Positions 1 to 11,800 of a stretch of 64,000 nucleotides of DNA are shown here, piece after piece. A program made the translations under genes and the position numbers. The notes beneath the pieces are model-generated. The model worked only from the letters and a program-made list of their open reading frames with translations, ran no database searches and had not been told where the DNA came from. The stretch is from Strix aluco (Eukaryota > Chordata > Aves > Strigiformes > Strigidae). Within the stretch, counting starts at the first letter, position 1. Each line of letters starts with the position of its first letter. Location of the stretch: assembly GCF_031877795.1 (NCBI RefSeq), contig NC_133937.1, positions 19,247,501 through 19,311,500 on the forward strand. The letters are read 5' to 3'.

Positions 1-3000
1 CAAAATATTGCTTCTGGCTGAACACCACCTGACAAAGATGACAGAATCACATGAGCAGAAACAGGAAAACCATGCAGAATTCAGGAGGTCAGTTGTTTTA
101 TTCTAGAAAGGGAGGAGTACCAGAGACTTCTGCTTCCAGTGCCACGTGTTGATTTACATGCAATACAGTGGGAAAGGGCAGCACAACTGTCTGCCAAGAA
201 CAGAGCCCACGCACGCAGCACAGCCAGCTGAGCCCAAGCTCATCAGATCGGAGAGACACTGCAGCGACTCTCTGAGGTGTGCCCAGGGCTCCTAAAGTCC
301 TACCTTGGCACTCTCTGGGAGAAGTCCCACCTCTGGACTCTGGGAAACGTGGCAGCAGCTTCCAGGGCATTTTAATGTTCCGTAAAACAGAACACCTAAT
401 CCTACCATGCATTTTTAAAAAGAGCACAGCTTCTGTAACTCAACCTGTTAGCAAACAGGCCCCTCTCCAGTCTTTCAATGAAAGGAAGCAGCTGTGCTTG
501 GAAAGGACAGAGGGTGGGGGAGCCATTGATTTTAAACATGCATTGCCTGTAGGGGCACTAAGTATCCAAGAAGCCTCCCTTCTCCGATACGTAGGCAAAA
601 ACCACAAACTTGACAGACTCTCTGCAAGTTCCCTGTCAGCATTTATATTCCCAGAGACAACATCACCCAGAGCAGTGTAGCCTCTGCACCCAGTAGGAGG
701 GAACTTCACCTAGTGTTTAGAAAAGGTACTGATTCCCTAGATAGCACTGCTCTACCAGCACGGCATTCCCCTTAACAGAGCTGGGCCAGCTCTCCTCAGG
801 CCCTCTTACCTCAACTCCTGTAGCCTTTTACACTTCTATGATAAACTGAGGAACAATGCATTTAAAAGGAGAACTGAGATATAAAGTTACTGACTCCACT
901 TTTAGAGCCAAGGAAACTCTCTATGTTCATAAGCAAAAATACTGGAAGTGGGTCTTGAAGGGCTAAATAAGCTTAAGTCAGCAATGGGACTGTCCCAAAG
1001 AAAACAAAAATCTAGAAATAGTTTCAATTGCAACATTCCCTTTTAAAAGGTGGATGACACAAGATTCACTTTCCTGGATCGTGCTATTATTTTTCTAACC
1101 AAATACCTCCCTTTGCAGCACCAACTACTGTCCAGTCCTCAGGGAAAAGCGTAATAAATGGAGAATACAGAATGTTTCGGGGTGTTTTTCCCCCAACTCT
1201 TCACACATCAGTTACAGAAAAACTCACAGAGCACACTTTAAAGCACAATGTATACTCTGCCTTACATTGTGCACATATAAGAAAATCCCTAGGTGAACAC
1301 CACACATTTTATTTCTATAAACCCTGACCTTAGATGGATGCCGTGACAATGCATTTGACAGGCTGGTTTTGGAAAAACAAACACAAGGAAACCTTCAGTT
1401 CAAGTACAAAAGATATGAACAGTGTAAGCAATAGCAAGATGAAGAAAGATTTGTGCCAGCCGACCGTTCCAAAAACCTCTCACACTCTCAAGTGTAATCT
1501 AGTTTAAATTTTAAAAATACCTCATTTTTGCATTCCTAAACTTAGGGTATAAAAGTCACTTTTGCCTCTGTTTACAAAATGTCAGCACTATAAATAATAT
1601 TGCAGGTCATGTTGAGCTATTTATTTCATAGAAATACATCCAGGTGCGGTTCTGTTGCAGTTTGCAATGATAAACCATAACCTTTGGACTCCTTTCCAGC
1701 TCTGTCTCATCAGTGCTTAGTTGCACACTCCATTATACAGCAATGATAAAAGACTGATGAGTTTACAAACTAGTACTGTAGAAATGCCTAAGACCTTTAA
1801 TTCAGGTGGAAGGCCCACAGACTAAATAGCATGGAGACAGAACATGATACAAAGCTTTCCCTAGCTTATAAAGTGAATGCAGAATGGAAGTGGATGAAGC
1901 AATTCTGTCAAAATCACACAAGACCCATGGCAAGAAAATAAAAGTATCCTATAGTGATAGAGTATATCATGCCTTCATAGTCCCTCTCTGAGAAGCAAAC
2001 AAATCAGGCTCATCTTTGGACCATGTTTGGGAATAGTGAGGTGACAGTCTCTGAGTTCAGAGCAAACATGGGATAGTCGTTTATGGCCATATTGTAAGGT
2101 TCTGATTACCAGTGAAATGGGGAAAGAATACTGTGAGAAGCTGGCATATCAGCTCTGGGTAAGACTACATCTTTCCCACTTAACACTTCCCAAATTTGAA
2201 TCAGATGTTGTCAACTATTATTACCTATTATTTCATTCTACAAGCCAAAAGGTTTGACCTTTTTCAGTTTACAGATCATAAATAATTTTCTATTGTTCTG
2301 GTGGGTCCCATAAAGAAAATTCAGGACCTCTACTAATACACAGCTTTCCTGTGTCATCTTTCACATCCCTAAGTAGATCATGACTTCTCATTGTCCACAA
2401 ACTGGGTAAAAAGCTGACTGACAAATCCTTTACTCGAACTCAGATGATCATATGCAGTAGCAAGCAGATCTATTTTCATCTGCTAGATCAAACCCACCTC
2501 AAATTCTGACTAAATGAAAAAGTGCTACATAGCCTGTTCTCAGTTTACTTTGGGATTTGTGTGTATGGAGGACACACAAATATGGCAATCCAAAACACCA
2601 ATCCTTCATAGAGGGGGATTCACTTCCTCTGAAAGACAATTGCCTATGATATAAATGAAACCCAATCCAAGGTGTCTCAATAATCAAGTTCTTAAAAGAC
2701 AGAGTGCTTCTAAGAGGTGTTAGAAGCTGCTGGTGAGCCATTAACAGAAGTCCTCAGCACTTTTCATATTTCAGTGTCTGAAGTGTGTGTATTTAAGTGA
2801 TGTATGAGGAAACGAATGCACTCTTTGCCCAGCTGGAATGCATAACAAAGTAACAGTGATCACATGCAATAATTATTAACATCCTAGTGAGACCTCTCAC
2901 TTCGGAATAGAAAACGTTTGCTTTATTTAAAGTGCTGCAGACAAGCAAGAGGAAATAGAATCAAAGTAGATAAGTTTTGTGAACCAAATTTCAGTGATAG

Positions 3001-3559
3001 GAACAATAGATTTGCATTATGATATGTGAACCTAAAGTTGTTTTAAGAGTGTCTGTGAAATCACCTTCTGTTTATAAGGAGAAAAGTAGTTTTGCCCACG
3101 AGTCCCCTGAGGCCTCCGTTTAGCTTATTTTTACATCACAAGGAGATACGCTCAGTGAAACACTAACGTTACTTCACACCCTGAAAATGGCACGTTTTTC
3201 CTTTTTTAGATAAAACACGTATACTTCCCTGCAGGGAGGGGAACTTGCAAATTGGGCACTAGCAAGACTTACACAATATGGGCTAAACCCCTCTCCCCCT
3301 GGAGTTCCCAGCTCTATTCTAACCAGCCTGCATATACATTAGCTGTAACATTTTCACTGATGGCAACCTAGCTCAGTTTGATTTGTGATCCTCTGCCACT
3401 GTGGCAAGGGGCATCAGGTCATAGCCAAAAAGGAAGTATGCAAATACAGGGGGATAAAGCAGTATTTAGGAAGAACTGACTTCCCTACAAAACATCACAG
3501 AAAAACATCTAGGTGGTAAAGGCTGAGCAGGGACAGATTCCTCCACAGAATACCCTCCC
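1..3559. other. No recognised gene
   Basis: No exon with a recognisable protein family or a convincing run of splice sites was found on either strand. The open frames here are short and of unbiased composition. The stretch is moderately AT-rich and CpG-poor. Because a minus-strand promoter appears to lie just to its right, it could be the first intron of a minus-strand gene; this is inference from position only. The one structural element noted is a perfect 10-bp inverted repeat at 1243-1272. Confidence 0.5.
1243..1272. repeat. Short perfect inverted repeat (hairpin)
   Basis: The arm GCACAATGTA (1243-1252) is the exact reverse complement of TACATTGTGC (1263-1272), with a 10-base loop between them. 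Pairing does not extend outward, so the stem is too short for a typical microRNA precursor. Function unknown; chance is possible in 64 kb. Confidence 0.5.
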
Positions 3560-3811
3560 TCAGAGCTAGCTGAGCTGCCAACCCGAAGCGCGCTCAAGAC
3601 ACGGGAGAGCTCTGCCAGCACCTGCCCTGAGCTCAAGCAAGAAAAGTCAGAAAGCTCAGCAACCTGGCTGCGAACAGAGGAGCCAGCGCTGCTCTGAAGA
3701 GCCCCGGGGCTCCCCTCACTTCGGGGAAGGGACCCTCCTTCTCCTTTCCCCAGCAGCGGCGCGCCAGGGGCGAGCAGAGCGGCGCAGCAGCACCGGCCCG
3801 CAGGCGGGAGC

Positions 3812-3909
3812 GGGCAGGGAGCCGCGGGCAGGGAGCCGCGGGCAGGGAGCCGCGGGCAGGGAGCCGCGGGCAGGGAGCCGCGGGCAGGGAGCCGCGGGCA
3901 GGGAGCCGC
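3812..3909. repeat. Seven perfect copies of a 14-bp G-rich tandem repeat
   Basis: The unit GGGCAGGGAGCCGC is repeated seven times without a mismatch (98 bp). The + strand has GGG runs separated by loops of 2 and 6 bases, which fits a G-quadruplex-forming pattern. The array lies about 20 bases downstream of the minus-strand donor at 3931, so it would be at the start of intron 1 of the putative minus-strand gene. Identical copies suggest recent expansion or homogenisation and probable length polymorphism. Confidence 0.9.
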
Positions 3910-3931
3910 GCTCCGCTGCCTCCCCGCTTAC

Positions 3932-4095
3932 CGGCACCAAACACGCGGGACAGCTCGCTGCCGGGTTGGGCTGCCGCGGAGAGCCTGGGCTCGTCGGGCT
4001 GAGCGGGGAACAGCACCCGCCCGGCCCCAGCCTGCCCCCGCCGCTGCCCCCGGCTCCCGGGGCGAGCAGCCGCGGCACCTACCGGAGGCCGCCAT
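3932..4095 (-). other. Putative first exon of an unidentified minus-strand gene
   Basis: From the minus-strand ATG at 4095 an open frame runs to a consensus donor (GTAAGC) after base 3932. It starts MAASGRCRGC and is rich in Arg, Ala and Gly. Alternatively, the transcript is spliced earlier at the GTAGGT donor after base 4083, leaving only ATGGCGGCCTCCG. Either form, or a wholly non-coding first exon, is compatible with the sequence. The short peptide matches no family I know, and the next exon would lie beyond the left edge or is unrecognised. The gene identity is therefore left open. Confidence 0.3.
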
Positions 4096-4489
4096 GGACC
4101 GGGGCTGGCGGGGAGGGGGCTGCTCCCCTTCCCTCACATCGCCGGCGGAGCGGAGCGGCGCGTCCCTCCCGCGGCCACTTCCTCGACCCCGTCCGGGCGC
4201 TCCGTCCCGCCGCCCGGCCCCGCCTCCCGCCCCGCCACCGCCCGCCTGCCCGGGGCGGGACGGCGCTCGGCAGCGGGGGGCGGCCTGGCCGGGACGGGAG
4301 GGCGCTCGGCAGCGGCGGCGCGGGGGGCGGCCCGCGACGCCCTCGGCAGCGCCCGGCACAGGGCGGCTGCGTTCGGCCCCGCATCGCCTTCCAGGTACGC
4401 GGCGGGATTCTCCTGCCCTAGGAGGGCCATTCCCTTTTCCAGCTGGCTCCAATCGTGTATTCCATAGGAGGCCGGGGAAAAGAGCGCTA

Positions 4490-7400
4490 CAGTGAGGAAC
4501 GGTGATGCGTTATGGTGATACAGAAACTCCACATCCTTAATCGCTTAGAGCAACGGTTGTGGAGAACAAGCGAGACCTGCTTTGTGCACACCCCTAACTT
4601 AGGCTTCGACTTCTGTCTTCCACGAGCAAGGAGTTTTATTTTTCCCTTGGGGAAAAACAAGTTGTTCCACATGGAATGAAGCCGCTTCATGTTCTGTGTT
4701 TTCCTCTAGAAGATGCTGTCTTTTAACCTCAGTTTACCAGATTCCATATGACTACGCTCATGTTTGAGTACAGAGAAAATAAGCAGTGGAAGGACACTGC
4801 CGGAGTTCAGACAGTAGGACTCAATTTAATTTTGTCTCTGAAGACAAAGCAACAGATTCTGCCTAAATAAGTCGATTCCTTTGCAAACTTGCACTGATTT
4901 GCATTCAGAAACATCTTTGCTGAGAACCAGTGAAGTCTGTCGCAAAGCAAAAGCAAACTCCTTACAGCTGGTTTCCCAGTCAGGACAGTCACTCCCAAGC
5001 AGTCAGAGGACATTCTGTGTGCAGCTTACTTAATGTCACAAACACTTAAGAGTTAGAACAGAGCTGGTTACAAACAATAAGGAACCAACTGTTCCCTACT
5101 AATCAACTCCTATCAAACTCTCCTGTTACCTCCAAACCTTTTCCCAAAACTGACTTTAAGCTTACAAACTGTGTGCCACAGCCTGTCTTCCAAAAACACA
5201 GTGTTTGCTCCCACAATAATAAAGTAGTAGGATAAAAAAAGACTTCCTGATGATACAGCTTTATGAGAAACTCCAGGTATGCAGAGAAGAAACCAGCACT
5301 TTCCCATTGGAATCATCCTGAAAAATGTACAATAGAATAAAAACCACCTGGGCGCTGGAGAAGCATGCAAATATAGAATCTAATTGGGATTTATGTGAGG
5401 GACAAAAATTCACTAGCTGGAAACTAGAGTCTCTAGCCAAATTCTTTGACTATTGTGGAACAATACACATATATTAAGAACTAGTAAAACAGATGGATAA
5501 CCACATATATGATTTTATAATGATTTTTCCACATTATTTCCCTTGTAAAGCTGTTTATCTTCTAACGTTCAGAATAAAAAGTTAAAAACAAAATCATCTC
5601 TCTGATGTTAGATGAGGATTTCAACATGCTCCTTGGAATGAGCTTTTAAATTCTTTTTTTTAAAGCCTTGCAATATCAAAGGGCTAGCAGAGTCAGCTTC
5701 CTGCTTTGTGGGAACCCATGGGGCTTCTCCATATGTAGCAGTGTCACTTAGCACGCTATGTATTTTATTTAATCAATGCAAAGCCCACAGGAAGCCTCTT
5801 TAGGGTTTAAACTTCCTAAGTCACTAAAGTTAAATTAATGTGCCTCCCCAAAGAAGCTTAAGTAAAATAACTGCTAGCATGTTGTTTCAGCAACCTTTAC
5901 AGCACCCTCCACCTAAAAACTTAGATGACAAATTGAGGCAAAAGCCCCTTCACACCCTTGAACATTAGGCTGGCTGAAGGGAGTTAGCTTGTAATGAATT
6001 AAGAACAAAATAGAGGGAGCCTTTCATCCTCCCTGGCTCAAAATTGACTTTACAAGTCAACATTCCTCCCTTCAATTCACTACAGCATGTGAACACAGTT
6101 GTATTTGCAGCATTATTCTCAAGGGTCTGTCTTATCCCTGTCCAAAGAGAAGGACTAGATTGCTCCTTCTGGAGCCATTGCTTTTTTGCTAGGTACTTTT
6201 GAGGGGTAACAAGGAAAGGATTCAGTAAGTGTTTGAATACCCATGCCATCTCTCTTCACTTTTCTTGGACATAAAAAGAATGGGAAAACCACAGAACTCT
6301 CACAGGAATGCTCTGAGGTGAACAGCTCTCCCTGCAGCTTTACCCAAAGAGATACACCAGCCAAGGGGAAGGACTGAAAAGACCTGACGAGTAGGTGAAG
6401 GGAGCAAAGGAATTCACAAGCAGTAGCATAAAACAGTTGCAATTTGCTTGGTTTTTAGATTCCAGGATTTCCCACTACTGCCTTGGGGAATACAAGAATG
6501 AAATAGCTTTCCTTGCACAGTTACTGCCCTACCAGGTCATCTGGACAGTTGCAGGCACAACACAGGGGAACACACCTAGACAGCCACACACCTCTGAAGA
6601 GCAGCAGTCACACAGCATCTGGGAACAGACCTAACTAGCAAAGGCCTGGCACGAGAGGGAGATGCTTACTAATCGGGTGAGAAGCAAAGTGAGCCAGTGA
6701 AGCAAACACAGCTAGTAATTTCCCTGGTTCCTCACAGCAGTTACTTCAGACAGCAGGACTTAAAATAAGGATGGTTTACCAGCAATGGCTGCGTCTCTTC
6801 CTTTCTTACGCAGACAAAAGCACAGAACTTATGCTGAGCTTTGCAGATGAAGCTTGCAGATGTAGCTTACTGTGGATGGAAGCTACAAGAACTGAGAGAA
6901 ATACTGGTTCCTGGAAACAGTTTTCTTTCTGCAATGCAGCCCTGAGTTATTCCACACATAACAGAGGCAGGGCAGACTAGGGGCATCTGAAAACAAAGTA
7001 CACATATTTAACAAGCCCTCAGCTGGACGTGCCTTTTCTACACTACAGGCAACGGCACCTGTATAAAATGACAGAATCTTACAGTACAGTCTACCACTAC
7101 AAGAGCTGCTTTTATTTCCCCAGCAGTGCAAACGTGGCACCTTCCAGAGACAGCAGTAACAGGCGAGCTCTGCTGGGCACAGAGCCTGCCCACAGGGGTG
7201 TTCAGCAAGCACTACTTAACTGCACACAAGGGGAACAGAACCCCTGCACCGCAGGGCACAGCCGTATTTGGAGATGGTTAAGAACAGAGGGCTAGGTAGT
7301 AGAAACGTAAAGAGCATAACACTACCTACCTACTACTGCAGCTGCTTGTTTGACCCTAGCAGCCCTAACTCAGGACTTTTAGCATAGGACTCTCTTCTTT

Positions 7401-8495
7401 CTTTACCCTTATAGGCTTTATAGTACACTCCATTGAAGACAATTTTTTAAAAGCCCCATCACAAAGACAACAAGAACAGAGCACTACATCCATCAGAGCA
7501 AATCCTCTATTTCACAAAGTTCAGTGGAGAAATGACTAATTTAAAGCCGCTGCAATATACAACAGCTGAATGAAATCTCCTCCTTATCAGGATCCTGAGT
7601 ACACTAACAGGCCATGCTTGTCCTCAGCAGCCTCACCCGGGGCTTCCACACCCACCCTTTGCCCATAGGCTCAGGAGCTCTATTTAAGCTCAGGCCTGGG
7701 CCTCCAGTACTTGTCTATCCTATTTCATAGGTATGCTTGTTTTAAGCCTGATCTCTGACCCTACCTCACTGAGGGCCTTCAGACTTCTGTTGTAAGTAAC
7801 CTTACTGTCCCTTCCCTCTCTGGTCCCTTTTGACCCACAGTGTTACTTTTACCCTAGCCCTTCCTCTGGCACCATTCTCCTTTGCTCCCGAATAGATTCC
7901 TCGCTAGACCTGACTCATAGCTCACCTTTCTCGGGACTGCCAGTGAATCTTGTTGCCAACATCTGGCTCTCCCTACCATGTTTAAGCTATGTGAGCCTAC
8001 ACCCTGTCGGTGAGGTCACTGACAGCACTCAGGTTGCCTACAGCTACCAGTTTGTTCTCCTCTATGGAGCAGCCTGGCTTCTTCTGGTCCCTACCATTCT
8101 CCTTTCAGTGATCATACTTAAAACGGATTACAACTATGAGTAGACTGATGGGGGGCGAAGGGGGAGAAGAGTTTAAGTGGACTGAAGTCTTCCCCCTCCA
8201 ACCGTCATATGTCCTAAGTCTCCTTGCAGAAACTGTCCCGGGTTCCCACCTCCTCTCCGCTGTGGGCCCTAAACCTGCCTCTGCACCACAAGCACCTTCC
8301 GCCCCGCCTGTTGCCTTAGCCCAGCCGCGGCGCCACCACTGAGCGGGACCTTTCCAAATCCCCTCACGCCGGCAGGATGGCTGTGCCTCACGGGTCCCTC
8401 CTCTGCGTGCCCGCCCCGCCAGCAGGCCTCTCCTCCTGGCTGCCGCTGCCGAGCACCGAGACCTGCACGCCGAGGCCCGCCTCCCCTACACCGCA
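4490..8495. other. Intergenic region upstream of NOLC1, no recognised gene
   Basis: No protein family or RNA gene was recognised. The open frames are short and lack splice context. The part from about 7.6 to 8.15 kb is pyrimidine-rich and could be an old dispersed repeat, but it cannot be classified by eye. The rightmost part rises in GC toward the NOLC1 promoter. Confidence 0.5.
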
Positions 8496-8674
8496 CCCGG
8501 CGGCTCCTCTTCCCCCCCCGCCCCCGCCCCCGCCCCCCCCCCCCCCGCCGGCCCCTCACAGCCCGACCAACATGGCGGGGAGGGCAGAGCCACAGCGGCG
8601 CGCGCACGTCCGTGCGTGGCGTGGCGTAGCGCGGCGCGCGCGTGCGCGCCGGCGGCACGTGGCGGCGGGGCAGC
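8496..8674 (+). promoter_or_regulatory. NOLC1 CpG-rich promoter and 5' UTR with poly-C tract, E-box and YY1-like sites
   Basis: A cytosine tract with scattered G runs from about 8512 to 8549, followed by AACATGGCGG at 8569-8578, which fits the YY1 promoter motif. Dense CpG follows, then a CACGTG E-box at 8656-8661, just before the start codon. MYC/MAX bind such E-boxes, and ribosome-biogenesis genes such as NOLC1 are commonly MYC-responsive; that link is inference. The ATG at 8572 is out of frame with the NOLC1 start, so if transcribed it would open an overlapping upstream reading frame. Transcription starts are not visible. Confidence 0.6.
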
Positions 8675-8824
8675 ATGGCGGAGTGGCGCGCGGTGCCCAG
8701 CGACCTCTTCCCCTTCGTGCTCGCCTTCCTGCGCGAGAACCGCTTCGAGGGCGCCGCGCGCGCCTTCGCCAGGGAGGCGGCGGCGGTAAGCGGGGGGGGC
8801 GGCCCGGGGGGGGCTGGGTGCTTG

Positions 8825-8856
<32 letters not shown>

Positions 8857-11800
8857 ACGCGGCCTCTCTCTTGGTTTAGAAGGAGCAGGACCCCAACGCA
8901 GCCTCCCTCCTGGACATCTTCAGTTACTGGCTGAAGTAAGTGCCCCTCCGGCGGCGGGGGCCGCGCTTACCGGGCCCGGGGGCGAGGGAAGCTCTATCGC
9001 GCTGCCGGGCTCCCTCCGGCACCAGCCGCCGTCCGGCCCTCGCCTCGTAGTCCCCGGCTCAGCCTTTCTCCCTGTAGGTCTCCAGCGGCCAAGAAGAGAA
9101 AGCTCGTTCCCAACGGCCCCCAGGCGAAGAGGAAGCCGGCCTCCAGCAGCGATGACAGCTCCAGCGAGGAGGACGAGACCCCCCCGGCCAAGAAACCAGG
9201 TGGGGTTTGTGAGCAGCCTTCAGGCAGGCCAGGGTTGTGTTGGACACGGGCTCCTCACCCGGATATAGAGCTCAGCTTCAGCGACTCATTTGAGGGCCTT
9301 CAGCAGCTCTCAGAGACTAGGTTTGTATCGATTGATCTTGTTTGCGGCAGGTCTTTTGCCCGTGGCATGTAAGGTATGTTCATCCTAGCGAAGGGATGAT
9401 CTCTTCATCCAGTTATAATTTAAGTACATCAGGGTTTGTGTCTGCTAGAAGGTTTTAGTCATTCAGTTTGTCTCTTTTGGCTGAGACTGGTGAAGGCATT
9501 GGGCTGTATTGAGTTTTGAAGGGGCTGTTTAAATAGCACCTTAATTTCTTTGTCTATATTGAGGTTCTGCTTTCCAAACACTCACTGATAGGACATCTTG
9601 TCAGAGTTACTACTGCTTTCTTCAGCACATTCGACCTGTGTGTTGATTTAAATATTGAGTGAAATTTGGTTTTGAGTGCATGTAGATTGGGCTGGTACTC
9701 TCTTCATGGGAGGTAGCTACCTCATGATTTGTTTTCTGTGCTATTTTCCAGGGACTCTCAAGTTTCACTGAGAGCTTTAAAGGATGGTTTCCTATCTTGC
9801 TGTTGTAGGAAAACTGATTCAGGTTTTATAAGTGCTTTCACATTTGTTAAAATATGCATAATTTGACGAAACTGCGTGGCTAGGATTTATCAGGCTCCTC
9901 TGTATTGGTGGGCACCGTGACCTGTTTGATGCAGGGCAGTTGTACAGTGTATCCTCGAGTTCCAGAGAAATGCCAAGCATCCTTGCTCACCTGCTGCTTG
10001 TGTGAGGTTGCTACCATCCTTTATCTCAAGCCTGTGTCCTAGTGTTATGAATAAATACGTCCTTTCCCTGCTCTTTGGTATGCGATGAGCTGTATTTTTC
10101 CCTTTTTATCTGGAATTGTTCTTACACCTTGTCTTAATCACAGTGTATGCAAGTTTGTCTATATATAGCAGTAGGCTTGTGGGAGAGACACGGAAAGAAA
10201 ACTGGTCTTCAACTGAGCCATCATAAAGCTGAATTTGAACCTAGATCTGATTTTTATTTGATAAGGACAGCTGCAAATGTAATTTGAGGCAAAATTATTT
10301 CTTTTGCTCCACGTTATTAAAAAGCAGTCAGTAACCAGGAAGGGGCAGATTTGGCTAAAACGTGTTAAGCAAAGTGTCTGGAACTTTAACACAATGTTAC
10401 GGTGGTTCTGTTTGGAAGTCTGCTTTTTCAGCGGGTTTTTTAAGCTGGAAGGTGTGCAGACCCAGTTAATGTTAACTCGGTTTGTGGGGACACTTTCTTT
10501 GTGGGGTGTCCTTTTTGGTGATAGAAATCTGCTCTTCAGTGTGTATGTGACAAAGATAATATCTAGAGTGGGTTTTATCTTGTTGCCTACCCATTTTGGA
10601 GTCTTCTGCCACACCCTGCTCAAGAAACAGTCAGTGATGAACCTCAGTCATGGTTTAATGACTTTAGAATATCCTTTTGCCTTGATACATACTACTGCAG
10701 GATACAGGTTCATGAAAGTTGTGGATTCACATATCATCAATGTGTGCTGTCCCTTATTTGCAGCTAAAGCAGCAGCTGTGCCCAAGTCAAAAACAGTTCC
10801 TCCAGCCAAGAAGGCAGAGAGCAGCAGTGAGGACTCTAGTGATGATTCAGACTCGGAGGAGGAGAAGAAGCCAGCAAAGGTCAGCTTTTCTTTCCAGCAT
10901 CTTTAATGCGTGTTTGACAGTGATGGATAGTAGCAAATTTGACGAGCAGAATTCTCTCTGAAATTGGACTCACCTTTCCTGAACTATGAAGTGCCTAGAC
11001 TGCTGCAGGTACAATGTAAGAATACCTTTCTGTAGTGGGTGGTGTGCCATTTGGACAGGTCCCATGAAAAATTAATTTCATGTCCAGCACTCACTTTGTT
11101 TCATATTCTAGTCTGTTCCTTCTTTTTATCCTAAGTCTGCCAGGGCTTACTTTTTTGCAGAGAAAGATTTATTTACAATTGCTAAAATAAATCTGATCTT
11201 TTTTTTTACATATGTGTATATATAAAGAGACAATCTTCTCTTTCCTTCTTTTTGCTGCAGTCATAGTCTTGATAAGTGATGGGGGGGAGGAATCTTGCAG
11301 TCAGTGTACACTAGAGGAGACCAGCCAGAGTTGCCCAGTCAGTATTTTCAGTCTTCAAACTAGTGTGATCTGGAGAAGGAAGAGAACAGTGCCAGCCCGA
11401 GAGCCACCCCATTTTGAGGATGCAGAACTGGAGACTGGGGTGCAAAGGAAGTCTCCCATGGGCTGCTGGGAGGTTTCCCAGAGCAAAATCGTTATCCAGG
11501 GATTTTCAGGCCCTAACCATTAGGCAGAGTGGTGGTTCCAAGTCAAAATGGTAACCTCTTTGAAAGATGTCTGTTTATACTCTGTATATGTGTGTCTCAC
11601 TTATTAGCCTCCTTTTTTCTTTTCATGGCTAAAAGGGCTAATTAGTTTTCTCTCCTGCTGTTTAGAAAGGCGCAAAACCTGTGGTGAAGCCAGCTGGAAC
11701 CAAAATCCAGCCTCAGAAGAAAGCAGAAAGTTCCAGCTCTGACTCAAGCAGCTCAGATGAAGAAGCACCAAAGAAACAGCCACCAAAACCAACAACACCT

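Larger units (their letters stand above)
3560..4480. promoter_or_regulatory. CpG island, probable promoter of an unidentified minus-strand gene
   Basis: This block is very GC-rich and dense in CG dinucleotides, in contrast to the AT-rich flanks. On the minus strand it contains an ATG in a CCATGGCGGCC context at 4095-4093 and two good splice donors: GTAGGT after base 4083 and GTAAGC after base 3932. A + strand donor-like site (CAG then GTACGC) lies near 4394. CpG islands of this kind are usually promoters of broadly expressed genes. Minus-strand transcription away from NOLC1 is the best-supported reading, and a bidirectional promoter is possible. Long open frames on both strands here are a by-product of GC richness. 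Confidence 0.65.

Noticed and set aside
3633-4532. Overlapping open frames on both strands over the first CpG island
   Set aside because: Same GC-composition effect; part of the length comes from the 14-bp repeat. Only the short minus-strand segment ending at consensus donors was kept, at low confidence.
7600-8150. Pyrimidine-rich stretch suspected as an LTR or other transposon
   Set aside because: No terminal repeats, target duplications or recognisable coding sequence could be found by eye.
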